Assembly: GCA_013397865.1 (NCBI GenBank)
Contig: VZTI01000691.1
Coordinates: 1,425,147 to 1,489,146 of the forward strand
Length of the DNA: 64,000 nucleotides
Direction: 5' to 3'
From: Struthidea cinerea
Lineage: Eukaryota; Chordata; Aves; Passeriformes; Corcoracidae
Every line of letters starts with the position of its first letter. Position 1 is the first letter of the stretch. The notes beneath the pieces are model-generated. The model made no database searches, was not told the origin of the DNA, and was given only the letters and a program-made list of their open reading frames with translations. Below are positions 50,431-61,380 of the stretch, piece after piece. Position numbers and translations under genes: made by a program.

Positions 50431-53400
50431 TCCAAGTCCTTCTTTAACATCATAATGTATATGACATTCATGTTCCAATTGAGCACTCACTTCTTCAAAG
50501 GGGTCTCCCATGGATTGTCCAGGACAAAGATAAAGAAAGCTTTTGAACATGTCTGAATTGGAGCTGTCTTTTCTATATTTTAATCTAAAGGAAAATAACT
50601 TATTAAATGGGTAGATCTGAGATCAGAGACTTTCCAGAAGCTGCCATTACAGATATTCTCCCTAACCCTGAGCCACTGGCACAGTCAGCTGTAATTACCA
50701 GCAAGGTTATTATGCGTCAACAATGACAAGCCTGTATTTCCACCAACAAATACTTGAGCTTTAGGGGTATACAAAATTAGCTTTTTTTTTCCCGTTGAGA
50801 CCTTGAGAATCAGAGAATACTTTGGACAATGAATGAAACATCCAGCACAGAAAAATATATGCAACAGAAACAGTGAACGTATTTCTATTGGGAAACAGAA
50901 TGTAACAGACCTATTTTGAAAATCTAAATAAAACTCCACACCAAATTCTGTTGAGTATTTGAGCATTGATATTTGTGCTGTAGGACCAGAATATTTTCTA
51001 TGCTTAATAGGCATTCTCCAGCTCTTGAAATAAGTTTATGAATTTTCTCAGAAAGCATGGAATTCAATATATAGATTGGCATGTTAGAATTCTTTTTGAT
51101 GTACTAACTGTCTTTTTACTGACCATTATCTGTCTGTAATAAGGGGTGTGAATTAATCTCATACACACCTTTCACAGGTTGTCATGCCTTCAACACACGT
51201 TGCACAGGCACAGCAGTGTATTTTAAGCACTAAGCCATTAACCTGTTGTGGTAGAGTATTATCCAGCACTAATGTGGGTAGTATTGTTATAACTTACCTC
51301 AAAGTGTTTGACACATAGAGAAAAGTTATTAAATGAATTGAATTTCTTATTTTTTTCTAGAAGATTGCACATGTAGTGATAAAGTCTATGTAACCTGAAT
51401 TATTTGACAAGGGACTGATCTGGAAATAGTTGCTGGGGGCCTCTTTCATCTCCTGTAAAACTCAAAAGAGACAGAAGTGAAAACTGGATAAGATGAAACT
51501 AAGAAAAGGATGGTTAATAACATGCATCCCTGATTACTAGGAAATAGCTCATCTGACTCTTTCTTATTTTCTAAATCCAATAAAAACATTGTTAATAGTT
51601 TTGATTAGGATTTTTTTTTTTCTGCAGGAGAAGAGAAATTTTGTACAACTGATGTAATATGATGTCAAATAAATAATACTGCAGGTCCTCCAAGATGAAA
51701 CTCTCATTGTTAATCTTAGGTATTCCAAAAGGATCTATATTATCAGGTCTTTATATTTTGAGCTAATAGAGGCATAATACTAGAGCAAAGCAACAATGGA
51801 AGAATATACAGTCCCCTGTGGCTGCAATTGAAGCTCTAAAACCCTGTTTTTCACTTTTAAACTGTTCCTCTGGGCATAGGTAACGTTCAAAGAAGCATTT
51901 TAAAGAGAAAATGAAACTCTAAAAGCTTTAAAATGCAGTTGCAGGAAATCCAAGATGCTTTCTGTGACAACTCCTGTCTTACTGATAGTCTTATGGGAAA
52001 CAGCAACATTCAGAGCTGCTCTTGTTACACCACAACACTTTAGAAAGGTTGGCCATGCCTTTCTAGAGGATTAATTCAACTTTGAAAAATCAAAGTCCTT
52101 GCCATGAAAACAAAAAATCCAAACTATATTTGAGAGAAATTTATTCCAACTGGAACACCAGAGCTGTTGAAGACAAAGAAAAAAAATTAAAATTGCAGTA
52201 ATCTTGTGCATATAAAGCAAGTGGAAACAGGAGGAAATCTGTTTCATCTTGTGGCATTCTTACAATGACACTGATTATGTGATGCCTATGCCCAGATTTG
52301 GGTGAAGAGCTGAGGACAGGCACTGCTTAACAGGAAGGTGCCTAAGCAAACGTGGACTAGAAGTGGACATGGATGCAGACAAAATCTTTCAGATCTTATA
52401 TCTGTGTCTGTTTTCTGGACAGAACTACTCAAGTATTGCCACATTGTGAATTTGTATTCTCAATTTCTATCCTCAACATTATTTGTGAATAAATAAAGGA
52501 AAAGGAGCCTTGCAAGTTTTGGATTTGCAAGCTGCTTCGGATTTCTGAGTAATTATTAAAACACTTGAAAACTGTGGAAATTAGAAACTTTCACTATTTC
52601 TCAACTGACCACCTTCTGAGATCATCCGTGTTCCACTGGGAACCTTCACAGTATGGCATCATTCTCTTGTCCCTTTGGTACAGATTGTTAGTCTTCAAAA
52701 TCAACTTAAAGCAGCAATGTCAGTTTTCTATTTTTTTCATCTTTATGAAGTCTTACTGAAAGAAGAAAGAACCAGTTAAACACAAAATTCACTCACAGAG
52801 GAAATGAGAGGAAGACATATGAACAGCGTGATCATAGATGCCTCATTTCTTTGAGAAAAGATGGCAGTGATGGTAGAACATTATTTCTGACACTAAGATG
52901 AAACTGGATAAAAACACCTGTGAGGCAAACTCTGTTTCAAAACCCTTCAAAATTCTTTATGAAGTGATCTTTAAATTCTTTTCCATCCTAAATAAATCCT
53001 AATTTGTACACTAATCCCTGTACAACTGTAGACGTGTAAACGAAAGTTAGTCGTATATGAAATGCCTGAAATGGAAAGTTTCCATTAACTCTACAACCAG
53101 ACACAAGGAAATAAAAAGTTGGGACTCAAAAGCATTTTCTGCAAGGACACACCATTACAGGATAAGAATTTCAAACTGAGATAGAGGGGGAAAAATCCTC
53201 TGAAATACGTTTATCAGTGAATGACCCTGATCAGCTGTGCTCCATCTGAGGAAGATCATTACTGTAGACGTCAGGGTAGTGTAGGAGACAGGTTAAAAAA
53301 TGTGTTTCAGATTATTGACACTTACTTTTTTATTGACGTTTATTTACAGTTGGGGATAAGAGAACATAGGCCCAGAATTATGGAACTTTTAAAAACTCCA

Positions 53401-54521
53401 GAGATCATATCTTTGAAAACCTTTGCAAAATTCTTAAAGTTTGTATTTCTTGCATTAATCCTATCTGAATGGATGTCTTTCAAATGCAATGCTCTAATTC
53501 TTTCAAGTTATTATATTTTAATGTATTTTCATTTATGATCTGTTTTCTGCTGAATTTCTCTCAAAGCCTGAGCCTTTCTTGAGCAAAGGATGCGCTTAAA
53601 AGCTTTGCGAAGTAAGGAAAGGATTAAATAAGTGTAATGATTTAAGTTCTCGGTCTAATCAGGATTTAAAAGGCAATATCTAGCATATAGCTGCCTGCCC
53701 AAAGGACAGACTCTATTGGAATTGCACTTTGAAATGTACAGCTCACCTGCAACTATTTTCTGTTTTTTTTACAAACCTGAGATTTTCACAGAACAGGGGC
53801 TGATGACTGATGCCTAAAGGTGTGCATAAAATTAAAATGCATCCTTGTATTCCTGAAGGGACATAGTCTTCTCTAATCAACTGGAAAAGATAAAAGAAAT
53901 CTGTAAAGCTCTAGCTCCTTTAAAGTGAAGTTTGCTTTAGGAGCGAAAATGGAGTATATTTACGCGTAGACTGAGCACTAAGGAATGGAGAAGCACACTG
54001 GTGATGGTTGACTACTTTCAACAACAAATTAAAAATGAAAGTTCTAAATACTGTTTTCTAGTGGATTTTCTCAGCCAGCTGCAGCTAGTAGTTATGTCCC
54101 AAACTTCTGTATTTTATTAATAAATATTCAATAGAAGAAAGGCCCAGGTGAAGACACATTTCTATTCTGAAGAGTTGATGTAAGAATATAAATTTTTGTT
54201 GATAGTTTTGGAAGGCTGTTTGGAACTAATGATGTAAATAAAATATCATTCAAAATGAGATGTAGTAATTCAATACTGCTAATCATAGTAATACGTTTAC
54301 ATCACTGTCCTCATCCTGAGCTGTTCTATTGAGCCTCCTTTTAAAATAAGTAATGCTAATTTAGAACTTGCATACAATTTTGTCAAAAGACATGAAAGGA
54401 TGAAGAAGGTAAGCAAGATGTTGTCCACTGGAGCTTAAAATGCTGAAGGGGTCAACTTTTTCAAATAATTATATATGTTATAAATTTATAAATGAGAAAA
54501 GAAACTCTTGAGTCTGTCAAA
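50431..54521. other. AT-rich stretch without a recognisable gene
   Basis: Unique-looking sequence. Open frames of 105-109 codons (50685-51014 minus, 53221-53538 plus) show no recognisable domain or supporting context. Confidence 0.55.
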
Positions 54522-54635
54522 AATCACAGAATCATAGAATGGCTTGGGTTCAAAGGGACCTTAAGGATCATCCAGGTCCAATCCTCTGCCATGGACAGGG
54601 AAACCTCTCACTAGACCAGGCTGCCCAAATGCTAT
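54522..54635 (-). mobile_element. CR1 LINE, 5'-truncated 3' end
   Basis: The plus strand begins with 'atcacagaatcatagaatgg' (54523-54542), the reverse complement of the CR1 terminal octamer repeats, and continues through a 'gggaccttaaggatcatcca' block (54556-54575) and 'ctctcactagaccaggctgc' (54605-54624), reading as the typical avian CR1 3' end in antisense. Only about 115 bases remain, typical of the 5' truncation during target-primed reverse transcription. It is the least diverged CR1 piece in the window and is the strongest single sign that the host is a bird. Confidence 0.93.
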
Positions 54636-56724
54636 AGTACAGCAGGCAAGAAGATGCAGGATACATCTTGATGTGGCCCATATAGCAGTTTTGAGTTTTC
54701 AGAACACTGTTCACATCCAGGGTTCCTTGTCAAGAGAAACAACTTCCTGAAAATGATGTTTCTGTGTCATTTTCATTAATGATTGTAAATTCTCCATTTA
54801 AAACACACATGCTAGTGCAAGAACTGATATTGATATTTGGAAATACTGAAAGAATAAATAATTAACTCCATCAATAAAAAGGCAATTCATTCCTGAGTTC
54901 TAGCTTCTGTGCTCCTTACTTTGGAAGGCAGTTCCAGAAACACATTATTCTAGTAGTTTAGAACTGTCTCATTTCCAGTTAAATACATTTACAGTCATCA
55001 CCATTTTTTTCCTAGTGACAGCACTGTCCTTTAGCTTACAGTATCACTGCTCAATATTTACTCCTACAGTGTGTTTTTTTAGACAGCAATCATATGTGCT
55101 TGCAGACTTCGGTTGTTTTGCTCAGTTAAAGAACTCTGACTCTAAAAATCTTGCAAAACAGGCTCCCCAGTACTCTGATTATTCTTGAAGCCTTGCTCTG
55201 TACTTTTTCACATTTTTCTTAGACCTCAGTACTGCTGCAGAGCCCAGTGTTTGGATCATGTCTCCCCAGGTTCTAATGCAGTGGCAGCAATACCCCAACA
55301 GCTGTGGAAAATCTGAGCTCCACCAATTAGAGTTTCCTGAAGCTTGTTGATGTAATACCATCACTGGAGATATTACAGAGAGTAGAGAAAGGAAAGAGTC
55401 TAATATATTTATTTATAGCTTTAAAGAGATGTTTTAGCACTAGATTTACATACAATAAGTATCAGTAGGGATAATTTGGTATTGTTTCTTGTCAAGTTCG
55501 AGTGAGGCTTATGATTTTATTTTATAATTTGAAGAAAGAGTCCAAAATATTATGTTTCAAAGTATGTAGCATGGTTTAAATGCTATATTTTAATTTTTCC
55601 ATCTCTGTGGTACCTAGTTATAGTTGATCTTGAGACTGTAGTCTAAGAAATATAATTTTGGAAATACAAAAATTCAGATTTAATCTTAGACAAACTGTAG
55701 TCTTTTATTTTAGTGAAAGAGATGTTCAACCTTTATATCTGAATGGAAAATCCATGTGTGAATCCAAAAGAAGGGACCAAAAAATTGTGACAGTCATTTC
55801 AATGGATTTACTTTTTCAGGAAGAATATTTTTTTTTTTTAAAGATAGAAAGAGACAATAATAGTGTAGATCAGGCCTATATGCAGTGATCTAGTAGCTGA
55901 TAAAATATATATGCCTGCAGCAGATAAGTGTTTTGTAGAGGAGTATAATGTACAGCGCAAGGTGTGGTAGGAAAACACACAAATTACCTTTTGCTACTGA
56001 ATCCAAGTTTGTGTCAATAGCTAAAGAAGGACATTTTGCAGCTCTTGGATCATGGCAGTATTAATAATTTCTTTTTCTTAAAAATGCAGTTCAGTTGAAA
56101 TACAAATGCTGGAGTACACTAGCACATTATCTAACGATCTGTCTTTCAAGACAAGCCTTTGTCAATGCAGTACATCAACCGCTGCAGCTGCGACCAGGAT
56201 ATTTTTTTGCACAGAATGAAGGGAATACTCTTGATCCATTTCAAGCATTATTTGACACATTTTAGAATCACAGAAGTGGCAGTCGAGCTCTGAACCTCCT
56301 CAGCTTATGCCTTCTATCAAATGAAAAGAGGGAACAGTTTTCTTTCTTGCATACTTTTTTGTAACCCACCAACTGTTTAGCTTAGTTGGTAGGCACACAA
56401 ATCAATATTTTTTTATGATGATAACATACCCACCATTTTCTGTGGATATCATATCTTTGCTTCTTTAACAAAAAAAAAAAAAAATTCAATTTCAGCATGT
56501 TTTTGCCCTAAGCAGACTCCTTTTATTAATTTCATTGATCTTCATGTTTGGTTAAGGTTTTTTTAAAGCTCTTCAATTGCAGAATCTCTTTTGAAGAACA
56601 CTGTTTGTTTATTTACTTGGTAAACGAGGGTGCTGAGCACAGACACTGTGGAAATGAGAGCCAGGAACTTGCTAGTGTACTGGCTCAGCAGTGCACAGAA
56701 GCTACATTTGAGCTGCTGAGGGGT

Positions 56725-56812
56725 AGATCTTCAGGTTGCATAAATTGTCATGGCTCTTTTGATATCAGCACTACAGTGATAACTTCTAACATCTGAGGCT
56801 TTGCCCCCTAAG
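56725..56812 (+). repeat. Ancient amniote interspersed repeat (name uncertain)
   Basis: The series 'gcataaattgtcatggctct' (56738-56757), 'tttgatatcagcactacagt', 'gataacttctaacatctgag' (56778-56797) and 'gctttgcccc' parallels a palindromic repeat common in turtles and crocodilians (blocks 'taaattggcatagctcca', 'ttgacttcaatggagcta', 'gatttacaccagctgag', 'gatctggcccc'). The high divergence implies great age. It lies inside an 82-codon open frame (56548-56796), which is thus unlikely to be a gene. Confidence 0.55.
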
Positions 56813-58696
56813 CCTGAGATGAATTCAATGATGCCATGGCCTGAAATTACTATTATTATTCTTCTTAAAATTTGTTTTTCTCAATTCTCCTACTGCCTGA
56901 AATTTATTGATCATTTTCTACCTACATCGTGTCATGCATCCAGCATTATTTCCTACACCGTAGTCTTCCTTGTCTTCTCACTGCTCCCAGCGTTTCAACC
57001 TACTTAGGAGTATACAGAATCCATTACATACTTATTTTCCACAGTTTTGCACAATTTCTGACTCTTTTTACTTATTTTTTACTTTTACTTGGCTGCCAAA
57101 CACAATGTTAGGTGTATTGTGGATCCTCAAGCTGCACATTACTAAATAACAGGGGCAGGTCAGGGTGAGGGAAGAACAAAGGAATTTTTTCAGATCTGAC
57201 AAAGCCATTAAGGGATTTTTTGTGAGGGGTCCTTCAGTTGCTGACTGTATTTCTCTTCTTCAGTTATCATTCAGTCCAGTGAATCATGCAAATGCCCATG
57301 ACCAGAAGATGTTGGACTCTGACAACTAATAGATTTTGCTAAATAGCCTGGAAGGCTTCTTTGTTATTCAAACCACGAGCAGCAAAGCACCTACCCACAA
57401 ACAATGTGCAGTGACAATGGGCTGGAGCCACAGGCTGCAGATACTGAATGGCCCATGTGAATTCAGGAGAGAGTTTTCACAGGTTCATCAATAACTGGCC
57501 AAAGCAAACCTAAAAGCCACATGTCACTTCAAGGATTTCTGAAAGATACTCAATTTTGGACACTTAAAATGCATTTTGCATATTAAAAAAAATTTTGCAA
57601 CTCACCAGAATGGATTGCGTTGAGCCAAAGGAGTGGAAATTAAATAGGCAGTTTTCTTAGCATTTTCTCACTAAAATTTCAAAAATATTAACATATTTGA
57701 ATAGATTCTTTTGGAAGAACAATGGTAGTGGAAAGGCTAATAATTTTTAATTAATACTGTTCTTAATTGTTGTTTTACCTACCTTTGAACATGAGGGATT
57801 AATAAATACAGAATGAAGTGTTGACAATAGAATTCACCCCATAGTAATAAACTACTCAGAGACTTAACAGTGCTTTGAAAGTTATCAATTTTTTTCTTTG
57901 CATATTCTTCTAAGCACCAAACCATTACACATGAATACATTTCTCGAAATCCTAGAAATAAGTATCTGATCCTTAAAATAATGTGGGCATGCAAATAAGT
58001 AGCTATACTTATGTGAACTGAGGTTAGTAGAACTAGTCACAAGTATGGTTATCCTGGTACATGTATGAAGAAGCAACTGGGTGGTTGATATCTGAAACAG
58101 GCATCACTATTGCATGGCTCAGGGAAAAAAATCTATCTCTTTGCCTGTAGTTTTCCACTGATGTGGATCCAAGTGTTCTTCTAGTGCACCGTGTTTATCT
58201 GCACTCTGCTCAGTGTTACTAAACAGACATAGGTATAAATGCACTCCTTTCTTTTAGAAACCTCAACCCAAACACCAGTGGCTGCTATTGCAGTACAATT
58301 CTTCATTAAGAACTGACAATATATTGATTAAAACAAATTGGTGCAATTTACTGTGGATACCCCCAAAATGACTGGGTTATGAGTATCTTCAAAGACTTTG
58401 CATTTTTCACAAAAATAAAGAATTTATAATGCCATCTATAACAATGATGTCTGCACTGAAATATATGTATAGCAATTGTAATAATAGCTGCAAATTAATG
58501 CACTACCTGGAGGTTAGCTACCAAGAAAGCTAATGCAGGTTGCCATATATCTGGTCGGCAGTACTTCCACTTTTATCAGGCAAAAATGCCCACTTGCCTT
58601 GATCATTACCTCATAATTATATTTTAAATTTAGAGAAAGTTGCCGTTGCTAATTGTAGTATTTAATCATCAAATCCCTATATTTTAATACTTAAGA

Positions 58697-58715
58697 AACA
58701 ACAACAACAACAAAA
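58697..58715. repeat. Short CAA microsatellite
   Basis: About six CAA/AAC trinucleotides in tandem. Confidence 0.8.
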
Positions 58716-58964
58716 CGCACCAGCAAAACTAGTCTCAAAATCAAAAACAAAGACAAGGTTTTGCTTTCATTAACTGAAATCAACTAAGCTCTTTTATCCC
58801 TTTCTTCCCACTGCAATAAAAGAGGACCTCAGTCCCCTTTGAAACCAGCACAGTGTGATCTGAAGAATGAGAAAATGTTGATTGACTGGAGCTGCATGCA
58901 ATAATTTGAAATGAGCATAATCTTTTCAGGTAAAACTGGAACAGTGCACTGTTGATATATGTAC

Positions 58965-59480
58965 GAACATGGCCCCTCCCCACTGCCTAGGGCAGGCTGC
59001 CGAGTGGGGATGGTCGGTAACGATGGCCTGGCAAACATGACAGGATCATTTTTTCACCGTTTTCAGCTAATCTGTAATGTCACACTCACGCCGCTACATT
59101 TTCTGCAGCTGTACCCGACCTGCTGCTGCTCCCCCAGCTATGGGGCTTGTCCCCAGCACTTTCTTCCGGGAGGCTTGCAGGGATGGATGCGGATCTCACG
59201 GGGGGAGGCGTGCTGGGCTCCAGCCCCAGCCACCAGCCAGGTCTCCGGTGGTGCCTGGGGCAGGGCGTCATCGCAGGCACCGCTGAGAGATGCTGCTGCA
59301 GCTGCCCTGCTCTGGGAGCAGCACAAACGCTGGATTTAATAGTACTGGCTACTTTCATGTTTCCTTCCTTATTAATATTACCGAAAAATAATCTGAAGGC
59401 CAGAGCCAGACACAGGCAGGATCCTCCACGTGGATTGCACGGCTGTGCCTGTGGCTGCAGCAGCTGCAGCAGCTCATGTC
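58965..59480. promoter_or_regulatory. CpG-richer island, possible regulatory element or first exon
   Basis: This 500-base patch is clearly richer in GC and in CpG dinucleotides than the surrounding DNA, which is AT-rich and CpG-depleted. CpGs concentrate at 58999-59025, 59085-59120 and 59165-59285. It contains a palindromic E-box CACGTG at 59427-59432 and a run of CTG/CAG-type triplets at 59453-59475. Open frames of 126 to 170 codons run on both strands (58959-59339, 59147-59629, 59086-59598 minus); this is expected when GC content rises and stop codons thin out, and no domain is recognisable. No TATA box or clear splice donor fixes a transcript direction. Confidence 0.35.
59453..59475. repeat. 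Short CTG/CAG triplet-rich tract
   Basis: Interrupted GCTGCAG / CAGCAGCTG units at the edge of the CpG-richer island. It is short and imperfect. Confidence 0.6.
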
Positions 59481-60779
59481 CCAGCTCTAATGCAGTTCTT
59501 AAAGCCTGGAGAGAGGGCTGCAGGTTTAGCTTTTTCTGTCTGTGTTTCAATAACTCTGTATTTTTAGGTCTCATCCTTGCTAGCTTGAAAAAAGACAAGA
59601 CTCAGGAGTTGTGCATATTGGAAAGGTGATGATTTTTCTTTTGTTCCTACGTGAATCCTTTGTTATAGGTAATTTGCTCAAAATTCCAGATGCAAAATTC
59701 AACTTTACCCTTAGAGTCAATCAAAAAAAAAAGAAAGAGAGCTGAGGATCAAGTACGGATGTTCTATTTACCCATTCAATCACTGAAATTATTGCATGAG
59801 ACATAATCCTGTACGCCTATGAAATATCAGACTTTTCTTTCACAGAGATTCACTATTATGCTGCAGAAACACTACGGTTTTCTTTGCTGCAAAATATGTT
59901 GCTTCTTTTAAATGAAAATAGCTATTCCTTTCAATTTTCAGTGAAGCAAATTTAAAAACTGTATGAATAGACGAACCTTTTAAGACAATATTTAAGTGGA
60001 AAATAAGTATTAAAATGGGCTCAATGAAAGTATTTTTTCAACAATACTTGAATTTGAAAAATTAAATATCTCATGTAGAAGCTATAAAAATACCTTGTTG
60101 ATTCTTGCATTTTTAAAGTCTTTTCATAGCTGAAAGGTTTTGAAATTAACTTGGGTTTGCAGAACCTTAACTTAAAATTTCAGATAGAATTTTTCACAGT
60201 TCAGTCAATTTTTGCTTGTAATAGTAGAATATTAACTGGCACAGCCTTGAGTCTTTTTTTCTTTTGCTTTTTGCCAATTAAATTTCCAGGTTTTGATTTT
60301 ATATTTTTTTGTGCTATAGTTAGGTTTCCCGAATAATTTAAGCACCTTCTAAATAGCAGATTATCTTACTCACTGCACCATTAATCAATGCTGTATTCTG
60401 TCCTCTTTCCTGTTTCCCACTCGTCTCCTGGGCAGACGTGCTGCTTTGTTCCGGTCTGGATGTTGTAAGACCTGTCAGAATAGCTGGTTTACTACAGTGT
60501 TACTATAAACATTGGTATTTGAAAATATGGACATAGAGAGGCATAACTTGGAGGGAAATAGCACAACAGGCCAGATATATAGATCTTAGAAAGGGTGATG
60601 GTGCCAAAGCAGTGTGCTAAGGCAAGGGGCTGCTAGTTTCCAGCAGTGCCTGACTCTGTCTCAGGTAGAAACCAGTAGCTAAACCAGAGATAACATTTCT
60701 TGCAAGAAAAACATGATTTCATGACAGGGAAAATGTTTTTTCTGCTAAACTCTGTAAAGCTCATTGTATAACAGATATA
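59481..60779. other. AT-rich stretch without a recognisable gene
   Basis: Nothing is recognised apart from short A-runs near 59726. Open frames here are short or are tails of frames from the GC-rich patch. Confidence 0.55.
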
Positions 60780-61380
60780 TTACGTTTCACTGGTCTCAAT
60801 CAGTGCTATTCTCTTTAAGGGCCTCCAGTCTTACCCCCGGCAAAGATTTCATTGCAATTAGTCTGTTTAAAGAGAGCCATTGAGAGTTTTCTTTGTCACA
60901 GGACTTCTGGAACAGGCCTTAAGGCAGCTCTGTGAGAGGCAAAGGATAATAATTTCGCTACACAGCAGCATATTTCAATTAGAGTATAATTAAACCAAAT
61001 GTTGAAGCCATATCTGACAATTGGTGGATGGAAAGCTGCATCAGAAAGTCCTCCAACATTTGAAATTACAGGCTGAAAGTTAGGGTAGAATTTTGGGCTG
61101 AGGTCTGCACCACAATATGTAAAGCTGCACTGGCTGCTGATTGAATCTCTATGTGGAGCAAATGCCTGAAGAAATCTCTGCCTTACTTTTGTGAAACACC
61201 GAATAATCAACAAATCCCATCGAACTTCTGACAGTTTGTCAAGGAAGCGTGAGCAACGCTCCACCAATGGATCCAGAACACACAAGCTGTTATAGTTCAT
61301 CTTGCATGAGAGTCTTCTAATAGACACAAAGGGAATGGAAAAAGCCTCAAAGATCCACAATGGTAGTGTTTAACACCGGG
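60780..61380. other. Unassigned element with a 154-residue open frame on the minus strand
   Basis: A minus-strand frame (60896-61360) runs 154 codons in sequence that is not especially GC-rich; it is the longest frame outside GC-rich DNA. The translation contains phrases such as LDPLVERCSRFLDKLSEVRW and six cysteines in its second half, but I recognise no domain. No pyrimidine tract plus AG is obvious just upstream of its start. The block is non-repetitive and has an AT/GC texture like conserved non-coding DNA, for instance around 60820-60900. It may be a chance frame (about one this long is expected in a window of this size), an exon or a conserved regulatory element. Confidence 0.25.

Larger units (their letters stand above)
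54636..58964. other. AT-rich stretch without a recognisable gene
   Basis: No gene is supported. It contains T-runs and A-runs (55830-55840, 56469-56484), an ancient repeat fragment at 56725-56812 and a CAA microsatellite at 58697-58715. The segment 57250-57590 is non-repetitive with an ATGCAAATG octamer-like word near 57288, but its role cannot be judged. Confidence 0.5.

Noticed and set aside
59086..59598. Minus-strand open frame of 170 codons, the longest in the window
   Set aside because: It lies in a GC-rich patch where stop codons are scarce, overlaps comparable frames on the opposite strand, is rich in Ala/Pro/Gln/Leu without a domain, and has no supporting splice or promoter context.
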